Below, one piece after another: positions 1-6,916 of a DNA stretch of 13,419 nucleotides (positions are counted from its first letter, which is position 1; every line of letters starts with the position of its first letter). Source of the stretch: CAYHSW01 sp964431075 (GTDB lineage Bacteria > Patescibacteriota > Microgenomatia > JAMCZE01); contig CAYSID010000019.1 of the NCBI GenBank assembly GCA_964431075.1, forward strand, positions 1-13,419, written 5' to 3'. A model generated the notes under the pieces. The model made no database searches and was not told the DNA's origin. It saw nothing but the letters and a program-made list of their open reading frames with translations. The translations under genes and the position numbers were made by a program.

Positions 1-196
1 ATTCATCGGCTTCACAATATCCGTTGCCGCAAGAACTGGGGCGAAGACAATAGCCACCCGATGAGCCATACAAGCAATCGTTGCAAGTTTCAATACAATT
101 GTTTGAGTCTAAACATCTATCCCCGGGGCCGCTGGGGCAAAATAGAAGTGGAAGTGGGGGTGGAGGTGGGGGTGGAGGTGGAGGGAGGGCAATATT
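1..196 (-). pseudogene. Other-frame continuation of the cysteine-rich protein, open at the left edge
   Basis: This frame has no stop from 196 to position 1. It translates as a ten-proline tract (184-155), a short Leu/Phe stretch, and then a block with eight cysteines in about 46 residues, including GDRCLDSNNC, CNDC and GNGYC. That matches the composition and linker style of the gene at 109-582, which is in a different frame. Upstream this frame is closed by TAA at 199-197 and has no start, so it cannot be an independent gene. Joining the two needs a -1 shift, or one missing base, near 185-197, next to C-rich repeats. A sequencing or assembly indel, a real mutation, or programmed slippage could explain it; I see no canonical X-XXY-YYZ slippery site. 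Confidence 0.6.
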
Positions 197-582
197 TTAG
201 AACAAACTCCATCTTCACAGGATAAACCATCACAACACCCAAATGGATCACAAAACTCCCCCAATTTAGAGCAGGGTGGCGGGGGGGGAGGCTCGGATTT
301 ACAACTGCAATAAGCATCATTCTCACACCCATAACGGCATTGATCATAATCGCATTCACATGGTGGTGGTGGTGGTGGAGCGTCAGCCACGCAACATTCA
401 TTTTGAGTGCAATGAAAACCCTCACCGCAATCACTACTGCTGGGGGCACACTCTCCGCAAATTTCCACGGCTTTCCCTCTTATTTCCTGCCGCTCCAAAG
501 AAAGTTTAACTGTTGCGGGAACAAGAACGGTAATAATGGCTACAAAAACAATTAACAAAAGATCAACCCCGCCGCGTTTCAT
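109..582 (-). CDS. Membrane-anchored cysteine-rich protein with a knottin-like module (frameshifted)
   Basis: Residues 8-27 form a hydrophobic segment behind Lys-Arg, a likely signal anchor with the rest outside the cell. Cysteine-rich blocks separated by Pro6 linkers follow (about residues 42-64, 75-94 and 104-127). The last block fits the inhibitor-cystine-knot spacing C104-x6-C111-x4-C116-C117-x4-C122-x4-C127. Family knowledge: such knots are stable disulfide mini-domains in secreted proteins; what this one binds is unknown. After residue 128 this frame reads a Leu/His/Pro run that looks like a misread proline linker and then stops, while another frame (1-196) continues with polyproline and eight more cysteines. 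The true protein is therefore probably longer and runs off the left edge. The ATG overlaps the stop of the upstream ATPase gene as ATGA, suggesting coupled translation. The coding call is good; the C-terminus as written is doubtful. Confidence 0.7.
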   Translation of the reverse strand: MKRGGVDLLLIVFVAIITVLVPATVKLSLERQEIRGKAVEICGECAPSSSDCGEGFHCTQNECCVADAPPPPPPCECDYDQCRYGCENDAYCSCKSEPPPPPPCSKLGEFCDPFGCCDGLSCEDGVCSKILPSLHLHPHLHPHFHFYFAPAAPGIDV

Positions 583-1856
583 AAATTTGTGATATCAGAA
601 ATTAAAAATTCCCACACCGGACAGAACTTGATGGAAAGATCGTCGATTTTTTCTTCCCCTTTTTTGCCAAAATAAACAACGACTCCCTCTTTTCGTTTAA
701 ATTCGCGGCAAAATTCAATAAGACCGCCGAGGTCTTTTTTGGAAACAACAGCACTTTCTTTCACTTCAATCGGCAGCAACCGTTTCCCGTCTTCAATAAC
801 TAAGTCCACCTCTAATTTATCACGCCAAAAATAAAGATTTTTAGAATATTTTTCCCACAAATGACGGGCAACAACCGACTCCAAAAGCATCCCCGATGCC
901 GCATTATAAATCTGCCCAAATCCCTGATCAGATAAATGAATCTTTTCCTGACTGCGCAAACTTTCCCGAATTTGCCGAGCGTATTTCGGTAAGGGAAAAA
1001 CAAGCAGTGAGTTTTCCAAAAAGCGCAAATAATTAGCCGTCTGAACCCGTTCGATTCCCAACATCCCCGAAAGTTTCTTAAGGTTGACAATCCCCGCCGT
1101 GGAGGCGGCTAAAAAGGCAAACATTTTTTCAAGAACCGCCGGTTCCCTAAGGCCAAAAATGCCAACCGCGTCTTTGTACAGCGCTTTGGTAATAATGTCT
1201 TCGGACAACATCTTCATCCACAGCTCTTTCAGAGTTACATCTAAAAGGTGCATAAAACCGCTCCGTTGCAAATAATATCGAAACAGCATTTCCTCACCGT
1301 GACCAAAAACGGACAAGTTTTCTCCGAAGTATCTTTTCCACTCGGGAAAATTAAGCGGCAAAACTGTTTCCTCTATCGCCCGACCACTAAGACTTTCCGA
1401 CTGTTTAATAAGAAGCGAGGCGGACGAACCGGACCCAAAAATTTTAAGAGGTAATTTTTTGTCGTAAAACATTTTTACCTGCGCCGCCCAATCGGATAAA
1501 AAATGGACTTCGTCAAGAAAAATGTATTTCATTGGCGCCTTATTCAAAAACCTCCCGGTTATTTTTTCATATAGTTTAAGAAGATCAAAAAGATCCGTTC
1601 TTAAGGTCGGGTCATCAAAACTCAAATATAAAATATCTTTTGAGTCAACCCCATACTTTTTTATTAATTCGTCAATTAATTGATAATAAAGCGTTGATTT
1701 CCCCGTCCGCCGCGGTCCTTTTATAAGCGTCACTCTGTTTATTTCCAGGTACGACACAATTTTTGGGTAAATATCGCGGTGAAACGGGTAAACAAGGCCC
1801 TCCGGGACGTCGCCTGTCAGCCACCAAGGATTGTGAAAATATAGCCTGTCCTCCAT
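579..1856 (-). CDS. AAA+ ATPase with C-terminal DUF4143 nuclease-fold domain (copy 1)
   Basis: A 425-residue protein. The N-terminal P-loop ATPase shows Walker A GPRRTGKS (47-54), Walker B YIFLDE (D115-E116), a sensor-like FGSGSSA (140-146) and the family motif LSGRAIE near 157. A middle helical, probably winged-helix, region follows. The C-terminal PD-(D/E)XK-like part has W344, E349-V-D351 and PIEVK (E364, K366). This is the AAA_14/DUF4143 architecture, numerous in CPR bacteria and archaea; its cellular role is not established, with ATP-dependent DNA-related or regulatory roles proposed. The protein appears cytoplasmic, without signal peptide or membrane segment. ATG at 1856 is chosen because a strong promoter ends 6 nt upstream. 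It is followed by the cysteine-rich gene with a 4-bp overlap. Family call secure, function unknown. Confidence 0.93.
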   Translation of the reverse strand: MEDRLYFHNPWWLTGDVPEGLVYPFHRDIYPKIVSYLEINRVTLIKGPRRTGKSTLYYQLIDELIKKYGVDSKDILYLSFDDPTLRTDLFDLLKLYEKITGRFLNKAPMKYIFLDEVHFLSDWAAQVKMFYDKKLPLKIFGSGSSASLLIKQSESLSGRAIEETVLPLNFPEWKRYFGENLSVFGHGEEMLFRYYLQRSGFMHLLDVTLKELWMKMLSEDIITKALYKDAVGIFGLREPAVLEKMFAFLAASTAGIVNLKKLSGMLGIERVQTANYLRFLENSLLVFPLPKYARQIRESLRSQEKIHLSDQGFGQIYNAASGMLLESVVARHLWEKYSKNLYFWRDKLEVDLVIEDGKRLLPIEVKESAVVSKKDLGGLIEFCREFKRKEGVVVYFGKKGEEKIDDLSIKFCPVWEFLISDITNL

Positions 1857-1862
1857 ACTTTT

Positions 1863-1890
1863 AGTATATCAAAAACTACAAAAATGTCAA
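1863..1890 (-). promoter_or_regulatory. Near-consensus sigma70-type promoter of ATPase copy 1, predicted leaderless
   Basis: On the minus strand TTGACA (1890-1885) and TATACT (1868-1863) are separated by 16 nt. Only 6 nt lie between the -10 box and the ATG at 1856, so transcription should start at or beside the start codon. No Shine-Dalgarno sequence is possible. Confidence 0.75.
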
Positions 1891-1900
1891 CTTTCTGCAT

Positions 1901-1913
1901 TGTATGTTATACA
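1901..1913. promoter_or_regulatory. Small palindrome upstream of the ATPase copy 1 promoter (operator candidate)
   Basis: TGTAT-GTT-ATACA is a perfect 5-bp inverted repeat that covers the stop codon of the glycosidase gene and lies 10 bp upstream of the -35 box. It is AT-rich and short, so chance is possible. It is listed because the other two ATPase promoters also carry inverted repeats. Confidence 0.25.
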
Positions 1914-3319
1914 TTATCTATCTCCACCAACAAAATAGAATTTGGCTGCATAATCTGGGTCAAAGTCAGTTCGCCGGAAGTGGTAAACTGTTCAACCGTC
2001 GTCCTCCCATAGGGATTAAAGGCGTCTAAGATAGTTTTACGAAGCTGGACCGGCCCCGGGCTTAATCCGCGAATTAAGATCGGAACCGGTTCGGTATGAA
2101 TCCTGTTTTTATCAAAATTTACCAGCAAGATGTTGGTCGAACCGGAAGTTTGAGCGGCGTACCCGGTGACATTTGTCCCTTCACCACTTAGTAAGATCCG
2201 GGTGCCGCCCATTTTGTTGACCAGTTTCAGGGCCGCCGTTAAAGGTTTTTCATTTCCGGAATAAGTGTAAAGACCCAATCCTTCGCCGTCTTTAACCGGC
2301 GCTCCCCCATCCACAAAAACCCCGTCCCGGGCCTCAAATTTTGTCGCGATCCGGACCCTGTCCAACAATATCCGGGTCACCGCCGCAAAATGGGCTGCTT
2401 CATAACTGCTCAGGTGAATTGGCCCGGAGCGGGGATTAGTCCCCCATTCAGTAATCAACCTCTCCCGGTCGGAAAGACGATTGGCAATCAGTAAATCGTC
2501 AATAAAATTCAGGTCGCGAAGAAAAACTTGAGGATCCTCGTGATAGCGATGCCAGGATATGAAATCAACGCGCAGCTCTTCGCGAGCAAGACCTTCCACA
2601 AATTCCTTCATCCAATTTTTGTTGTCCGGATTAGCCATTGACGGCCCGCCGATTTTGAATGGCTGGACATTGGTAATCCGGCCGGCAGCCAATAGAGTGT
2701 GACGGTATAGCGTTAGATATTCCCGCGGAGACATGTTACCAAAGTTTTTTCCGTCCGGTTCGTTCCAGACTTCGTAGTAAACATTAGGGGTTTCCCGGCT
2801 GATCCGGGTTATCAAACCGGTGACCTCCGCCTCCCAGGCGGCCCAGTTATGCGGCCGGCCGGTCCAACTCGTCGCCACCGATGGCGGATAGTACGACAAA
2901 GAAATAACCGGGAAGGCTCCCATGGCGGCGACCGCCCGAATTTCCTTCATCCGCTCCTCAAGGGGGAAATTAAAGATATGGTCAAAGCGAACATATTTTA
3001 TGTTCAGGTTTCGCAGTTTGCCCGTTACCGGCAAGATAGAAACAAGAGTCTTTTTATCATTCTCCAACTCCCCTCCCTGGGCCACACCCTCCCACGGCCG
3101 GGGCAACAACCCCATGGACACACGGGTGTCGACAACAATACTGGCCGGTATCGCCGCCGCTTCAGTCAATAATCTTGACACCATTTGCCCGACCCAAACC
3201 GTCAAAGGGATGGCCAACACCAAAACCCCTAAAACCAACGTGGGTAACAAATTGTTCCGTAAAAATCTCATCGGATTAAGACTAGCAGGAATCCGTTTCT
3301 TTTTAAAGCGTTTAGTCAT
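1907..3319 (-). CDS. Membrane-anchored glycoside hydrolase, clan GH-A (GH39-like)
   Basis: A 470-residue protein with a short basic cytoplasmic N-terminus, one membrane segment (about 24-44) and an extracytoplasmic (beta/alpha)8-type domain. The acid/base site is seen as YYEVWNEP (E187) and the nucleophile site as LITEWGTNP (E291), with ISWHRYHEDP (255-263) between them, as in GH39 and related clan GH-A glycosidases. Both catalytic glutamates are present, so it is likely active on a glycoside; the substrate cannot be read from sequence. Residues about 372-468 look like a beta-rich accessory domain, common after GH39 barrels. Its ATG lies inside the end of the upstream half-Hint/transglutaminase gene (8-bp overlap), so the two are probably translationally coupled. 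By eye it is more GC-rich than the ATPase genes. Confidence 0.88.
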   Translation of the reverse strand: MTKRFKKKRIPASLNPMRFLRNNLLPTLVLGVLVLAIPLTVWVGQMVSRLLTEAAAIPASIVVDTRVSMGLLPRPWEGVAQGGELENDKKTLVSILPVTGKLRNLNIKYVRFDHIFNFPLEERMKEIRAVAAMGAFPVISLSYYPPSVATSWTGRPHNWAAWEAEVTGLITRISRETPNVYYEVWNEPDGKNFGNMSPREYLTLYRHTLLAAGRITNVQPFKIGGPSMANPDNKNWMKEFVEGLAREELRVDFISWHRYHEDPQVFLRDLNFIDDLLIANRLSDRERLITEWGTNPRSGPIHLSSYEAAHFAAVTRILLDRVRIATKFEARDGVFVDGGAPVKDGEGLGLYTYSGNEKPLTAALKLVNKMGGTRILLSGEGTNVTGYAAQTSGSTNILLVNFDKNRIHTEPVPILIRGLSPGPVQLRKTILDAFNPYGRTTVEQFTTSGELTLTQIMQPNSILLVEIDNV

Positions 3320-4952
3320 TTAATTTAATCAGCGTTTTTGGCAATTCCAACCTGTTATACCACATCATGCAATCAGTTAAGGGATGAACGGCTTGCGTAC
3401 ATCCTTTAGGATATTTCCCCAAGTCATGTTCCGCCGCATTAGTAATTTCATACAAACTTTTTGTCCCGTTTTTTTCCGAAACCGTTAAGATTAAATTATT
3501 TTGTTTTAATCCTGTCCCCCAGTTCATTTTCTCCACCCTCATCCCCGAAGGAAGGGTAAAAAATGTCCCCTGGTGATGAGGATTGCCGTCAGCTTCAAAT
3601 AGTAGAATTCGACCATCACTTTGTACCGCCGCCCCATACATACTCAAATTATCAATCGCCAAAACACCAGTAAAAATCGCCCCTTCTGAATGAGCCGCCG
3701 TCCCGGGACTAGCGAAAGAGTTGAGCGGAATACTGTTGACAAAACTATTCCGTTTATTTTCATCCCAAACAACATAAAACTTATAATCCCCTTTCCCCGT
3801 TCGAGAAATATCAGCAGGTTTACCTTCCGCTTCGGGAGGAATGACCGGCTTAGCGGGTGTAGATTTTTCAATAATATTTAAACTTTCAACTTCAACGGGC
3901 GGTTGCCAAGTTGTTAATGTTGGTATTGACAATATAACGACCTTCTCCAGAACGGAGATAGCAGACTGCACCGCCTCAGTCACTCTTGCAACCGGAGTTT
4001 TTGTCGGAATTACCGTTGGTGATTGAGTTGGCATTTGAGTTGGAGTGGTAGCTGGTGAGGATAATAGTGACATTAGGATAATCCCGCCAATCACCGGTGT
4101 CGTCATTAAAACAACGTCAAAAGCCGTCGCCCGCCATTTAATTTCTCTTGATAATCCGTTAATTACTTCTGTCGTTTGGGCATCAATAGGGAGTTTCAAC
4201 TCATCAATAACTGAAAACCTGTCAATTACTGAACTATCCCAGTGATATCTCTGTTTGAAGGTCTCCAAAGTAACAGGGCGTTTAAGACCCGCAGTATTTG
4301 CTGTGTCCAACACTAAATTCATATCGTTTACATGAACTGCGGCATGTCTAATTTTTTTTGCATCAGTAGCCACAATTACTTCTGAGTTAATTCCGAGACG
4401 ATATAAAATAAGATGCATTACGTACGATCTCTCCCTGCAAGCTGCGGCTTCACAAAACACTTCTCCCAACAATGCTTGCCCATCATGTGAATTGAAGTAC
4501 GATTGAACATCTTCTGGCCTACCAACTGCATTTTTATTAACCCAATCCATAACAAGTTCCAAAGTGTTTTTTTTGCTATTTGGTAATTGCCGCCTTATTT
4601 CGTTTTCCGCACGATCCAAAATAGATACTAATTTTGGATCTTTATCTAAATTCACAATTAACAAATTTTTTCCTCCAAACCCAAAATGAACATAACTTTG
4701 GGGATCTGTTGATAAATCCACCCTCGTATTATGTGCAACAATTCCATTTCCCACGAAGTTGTGGGTATTGGCAATTTGGATGTCAAAAACAGGCTCGGGG
4801 GGCAAGAACTCGATGGTTTTAATTTTTTCCCAGCCGTCAATCGTTCTTATGACTTGTCCAGGCTGCAAATCTTTAACTTTGGTCCAATCGGCGGCCAAAA
4901 CCACCGGAGCAAAAACCAACCAGAGGCAAAAATATACGATAAAATTTCTCAT
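3312..4952 (-). CDS. Exported protein: Hint C-terminal half, transglutaminase-like domain, TM, Thr/Pro linker, beta-rich tail
   Basis: I use the ATG at 4952 (546 residues). An upstream in-frame ATG at 4979 would add nine residues (LKICYYY...) before a clear Sec signal and would lie upstream of the predicted transcript start. Numbering from 4952: signal peptide 1-20 ending VVLA; C-terminal half of a Hint/intein-like domain 22-75, ending in THNFVGNGIVAHN with Thr76 following; transglutaminase-like core about 111-226 with C172-R-E-R, H203-A-A-V and D216 as a plausible Cys-His-Asp triad; hydrophobic segment about 279-297; Thr/Pro-rich linker about 302-323; and a C-terminal beta-rich domain that I do not recognise. 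The Hint N-terminal half (catalytic Cys, TxxH) is absent. The equivalent part of the giant protein at 8206-13419 is 41/55 identical. Translationally coupled to the downstream glycosidase. Confidence 0.85.
   Translation of the reverse strand: MRNFIVYFCLWLVFAPVVLAADWTKVKDLQPGQVIRTIDGWEKIKTIEFLPPEPVFDIQIANTHNFVGNGIVAHNTRVDLSTDPQSYVHFGFGGKNLLIVNLDKDPKLVSILDRAENEIRRQLPNSKKNTLELVMDWVNKNAVGRPEDVQSYFNSHDGQALLGEVFCEAAACRERSYVMHLILYRLGINSEVIVATDAKKIRHAAVHVNDMNLVLDTANTAGLKRPVTLETFKQRYHWDSSVIDRFSVIDELKLPIDAQTTEVINGLSREIKWRATAFDVVLMTTPVIGGIILMSLLSSPATTPTQMPTQSPTVIPTKTPVARVTEAVQSAISVLEKVVILSIPTLTTWQPPVEVESLNIIEKSTPAKPVIPPEAEGKPADISRTGKGDYKFYVVWDENKRNSFVNSIPLNSFASPGTAAHSEGAIFTGVLAIDNLSMYGAAVQSDGRILLFEADGNPHHQGTFFTLPSGMRVEKMNWGTGLKQNNLILTVSEKNGTKSLYEITNAAEHDLGKYPKGCTQAVHPLTDCMMWYNRLELPKTLIKLND
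4728..4889 (-). other. Coding segment for the stand-alone Hint C-terminal half
   Basis: Encodes 54 residues from DWTKVKDLQPGQ to the terminal HN. The segment aligns without gaps to 9331-9492, and the last 24 residues, counting the Thr after HN, are identical. The two DNA copies differ at several positions in that block and all of those changes are synonymous. It starts one residue after the predicted signal-peptidase site, so the exported protein would begin with the half-Hint. It retains the block F/G residues (His of THNF, penultimate His, terminal Asn, +1 Thr). Confidence 0.85.
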
Positions 4953-4958
4953 CAAATA

Positions 4959-4967
4959 ATAATAGCA
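4959..4967 (-). promoter_or_regulatory. Extended -10 promoter element of the half-Hint/transglutaminase gene
   Basis: On the minus strand TGCTATTAT (4967-4959) fits the extended -10 form TGnTAtaAT. It ends 6 nt before the ATG at 4952, the same geometry as the ATPase copy 1 promoter, and so predicts a leaderless mRNA. No good -35 box is visible at 16-18 nt, which is tolerable for an extended -10. This supports the 4952 start. Confidence 0.5.
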
Positions 4968-4983
4968 AATTTTTAACATACTA

Positions 4984-5011
4984 TTGACAAACAGTTTAAC
5001 TGTGTTAAAAT
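4984..5011 (+). promoter_or_regulatory. Sigma70-type promoter of ATPase copy 2
   Basis: TTGACA (4984-4989), a 16-nt spacer and TAAAAT (5006-5011). The expected transcript start near 5018 lies downstream of the possible TTG start at 5013 and just before the ATG at 5022. This decides the start and predicts a leader of only about 0-4 nt. Confidence 0.7.
4991..5003. promoter_or_regulatory. Operator-like palindrome inside the ATPase copy 2 promoter
   Basis: ACAGTT-T-AACTGT is a perfect 6-bp inverted repeat with a one-base centre, located in the spacer between the -35 and -10 boxes. A repressor bound there would block RNA polymerase. Because the spacer lies between divergent genes, it could also affect the half-Hint gene. 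Confidence 0.45.
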
Positions 5012-5021
5012 ATTGATTGAT

Positions 5022-6206
5022 ATGGATAATAGCGTACTTAAACGGGACATTACCGAGGAAATTATCTCCTATTTAGGCACAGACAACATTCTCGTGCTTC
5101 ATGGAGCCCGGCAGGTAGGAAAAACTCATATTCTCTACTATCTTGATAATTATTTGAAAACTAAGGGCGAAAAGACCTTTTATTTTGATCTGGAAGACTC
5201 ACGGCTTGTAGACCTCCTAAACCTTGGCGTTGATTCGTTTCTTACTTATTTAAAAGAGCAGGGGGGCAACCCGAAAGCAAAATTAACCGTTTTTATTGAT
5301 GAGATCCAATATTTAGATAAACCCTCCCCGTTTCTGAAACTTCTTGGCGATCATCATAAAAATTTACAACTTATTATTTCCGGTTCCTCAAGTTTTAATA
5401 TTAAATCTAAATTCTCTGACTCGCTTTCCGGCCGGACGGTAAATTTTGAAATCTACCCCTTAAGTTTTACCGAATTTTTACGGTTTAAAAACCAATCCGC
5501 CGGACTTTTAGAAGAAAAATTGCGATTGTATCGCGAATATGTGAATTTCGGCGGCTACCCAAAAATTGTCCTGGAAAACGATGTTGCCAAAAAAGAACGG
5601 TACTTACTGCAAATAATTGATACTTATGTTCGCAAGGACATTCGGGATCTGGCGCAAATTAATAACATCCGAAAATTCAACGATCTGTTAAAAGTTTTGG
5701 CCTCCCAACAAGGGCAACTTCTTAATGTCACTAATTTAAGCGGCGATTTGGGAATAATTGCCCCCACTCTCGAAAGGTACTTGTCACTTCTTGAAGAAAC
5801 CTTCGTTATTAAACTTGTTCCCCCATTTTCTACCGATGCTAAAGTGGAGGTTTCCAAGGCACGAAAAGTCTTTTTTTATGATACCGGGCTTTCTAAAATG
5901 CTTTATTTAAAAAACTTAACTCCGGAATTTACCAGCAATGTTTTTGAGGTCAGCATTTTCTCGGAATTAGTAAAAAAATACGGCGTTAATAAAATAAATT
6001 TCTGGCGCAATAAAAACGGTAATGAAATTGATTTTATTTTACAAAATAAAGATATTTTACCAATCGAAGTAAAGTCAAATTTTAATTATTTTACTTCCCG
6101 GGGGACAATAAAGTTTTGCCGGAAATATAAACTCCCCGGGTATAAAGTCGTCGGCCTCGACGGCACCAAATCCCAGCCTGAATTCATTTACCCGTGGGAG
6201 TTATAA
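5022..6206 (+). CDS. AAA+ ATPase with C-terminal DUF4143 nuclease-fold domain (copy 2)
   Basis: A 394-residue protein from ATG 5022; the TTG at 5013 would add three residues but lies before the predicted transcript start. Walker A GARQVGKT (28-35), Walker B VFIDE (D93-E94), IISGSSSFNI (118-127) as sensor region, and SLSGRTVNFEIYPLSFTEF as the family's arginine-containing motif. The C-terminal nuclease-like fold shows FWRNKNGNEIDFI (E335, D337) and LPIEVKS (E349, K351). Same architecture as the genes at 579-1856 and 6917-8083 but clearly divergent in sequence, so this is an old paralogue or independent acquisition rather than a recent duplication. It is the only plus-strand gene here; its stop lies four bases from the stop of the membrane-protein gene, a tight convergent arrangement with no room for separate terminators. 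Cytoplasmic; function unknown. Confidence 0.93.
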   Translation: MDNSVLKRDITEEIISYLGTDNILVLHGARQVGKTHILYYLDNYLKTKGEKTFYFDLEDSRLVDLLNLGVDSFLTYLKEQGGNPKAKLTVFIDEIQYLDKPSPFLKLLGDHHKNLQLIISGSSSFNIKSKFSDSLSGRTVNFEIYPLSFTEFLRFKNQSAGLLEEKLRLYREYVNFGGYPKIVLENDVAKKERYLLQIIDTYVRKDIRDLAQINNIRKFNDLLKVLASQQGQLLNVTNLSGDLGIIAPTLERYLSLLEETFVIKLVPPFSTDAKVEVSKARKVFFYDTGLSKMLYLKNLTPEFTSNVFEVSIFSELVKKYGVNKINFWRNKNGNEIDFILQNKDILPIEVKSNFNYFTSRGTIKFCRKYKLPGYKVVGLDGTKSQPEFIYPWEL

Positions 6207-6210
6207 AAAT

Positions 6211-6885
6211 TTATTTTGAAAGTTCTCTGTAGATAGAGACGGTGGCGAGAGAAATAACCGGAATAGCGGCAAAAAGGCCGACAAATAAGGCCAGAACACC
6301 AAGAATGGCCACAAGAAAAGACACGGCCCCAAACCACAAAAGTTTCAAAACGTGTCCCTTTGTGATCGCAAAACTGCCTTTAACCACTTCGATCGGCCCC
6401 AATCCTTTATCCACGACTAAATACTGAACAAACATCAATCTGATCCCGACATGAACAACAAGCAAAACTCCAATCAGAATCATTACCGATCCGATAATCC
6501 AGGCCGCCGTATTGTTTAAAGCCGCTAACAGAACAACAGCGCCAACAAGAGGAAGCACGGCCGCCAAGCTAACTAACCCGGAAACTAATTGCGCCAAGAT
6601 CAGTTTAAAAAATAATCTGTAGTGGGCAATAAGATCTTTTAGGGAAGCCGGTTCACCGTCAAAGACCTTAAGATAAATTTTCATCGTCCCAATCCCTATG
6701 ACTATTCCCCAAACAACAGTCAATAAATAAACCCCAAGAGCCACCGCCCAAAGTTCTTCGGGGAGATTATCGGCCAGCAAATTAAACACCGCACTCAAGA
6801 CAAGAGTTACAACCTGGACACCCACCAGGAGCTTCCAATTCTCTTTAAACTTTTGCCACCCGCTTCTAAACGCCTCTCTAACCAT
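6211..6885 (-). CDS. Polytopic membrane protein of unknown function
   Basis: A 224-residue protein with about five to six hydrophobic segments (roughly 19-38, 44-66, 90-118, 125-150 and 178-210). It begins with an amphipathic stretch (FRSGWQKFKENWKLL) and contains a conserved-looking GLGPIEVVKGSFAITKGHVLKLL segment, shown here only as GPIEVVKGSFAITKGHV. The pattern resembles the YciC/DUF975 or glycerophosphodiester-phosphodiesterase membrane-domain type proteins, in which a basic 'W..gs..l.kg' turn precedes the last helices; I would not assign an enzyme activity. It follows ATPase copy 3 by 31 bp on the same strand. A TTGACT at 6920-6915 could be a -35 box, but the matching -10 is poor, so cotranscription with the ATPase is as likely. 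No Shine-Dalgarno motif precedes the ATG. Confidence 0.8.
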   Translation of the reverse strand: MVREAFRSGWQKFKENWKLLVGVQVVTLVLSAVFNLLADNLPEELWAVALGVYLLTVVWGIVIGIGTMKIYLKVFDGEPASLKDLIAHYRLFFKLILAQLVSGLVSLAAVLPLVGAVVLLAALNNTAAWIIGSVMILIGVLLVVHVGIRLMFVQYLVVDKGLGPIEVVKGSFAITKGHVLKLLWFGAVSFLVAILGVLALFVGLFAAIPVISLATVSIYRELSK

Positions 6886-6916
6886 ATAATTAGTTTGGGA
6901 CAGTTTTTAAAATTAG

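Noticed and set aside
140..199. Programmed -1 frameshift in the cysteine-rich gene
   Set aside because: No X-XXY-YYZ slippery heptamer in phase was found; an indel is the simpler explanation.
276..555. Plus-strand open frames rich in His or Trp opposite the cysteine-rich gene
   Set aside because: They are shadows of the Pro-linker repeats read antisense, with no promoter or credible protein features.
4953..4979. ATG at 4979 as the start of the half-Hint gene
   Set aside because: It would place extra residues before a good signal peptide and lies upstream of the predicted transcript start; ATG 4952 fits both the promoter and the signal peptide.
5013..5021. TTG start for ATPase copy 2
   Set aside because: It lies only one base after the -10 box, upstream of the expected transcript start; ATG 5022 fits better.
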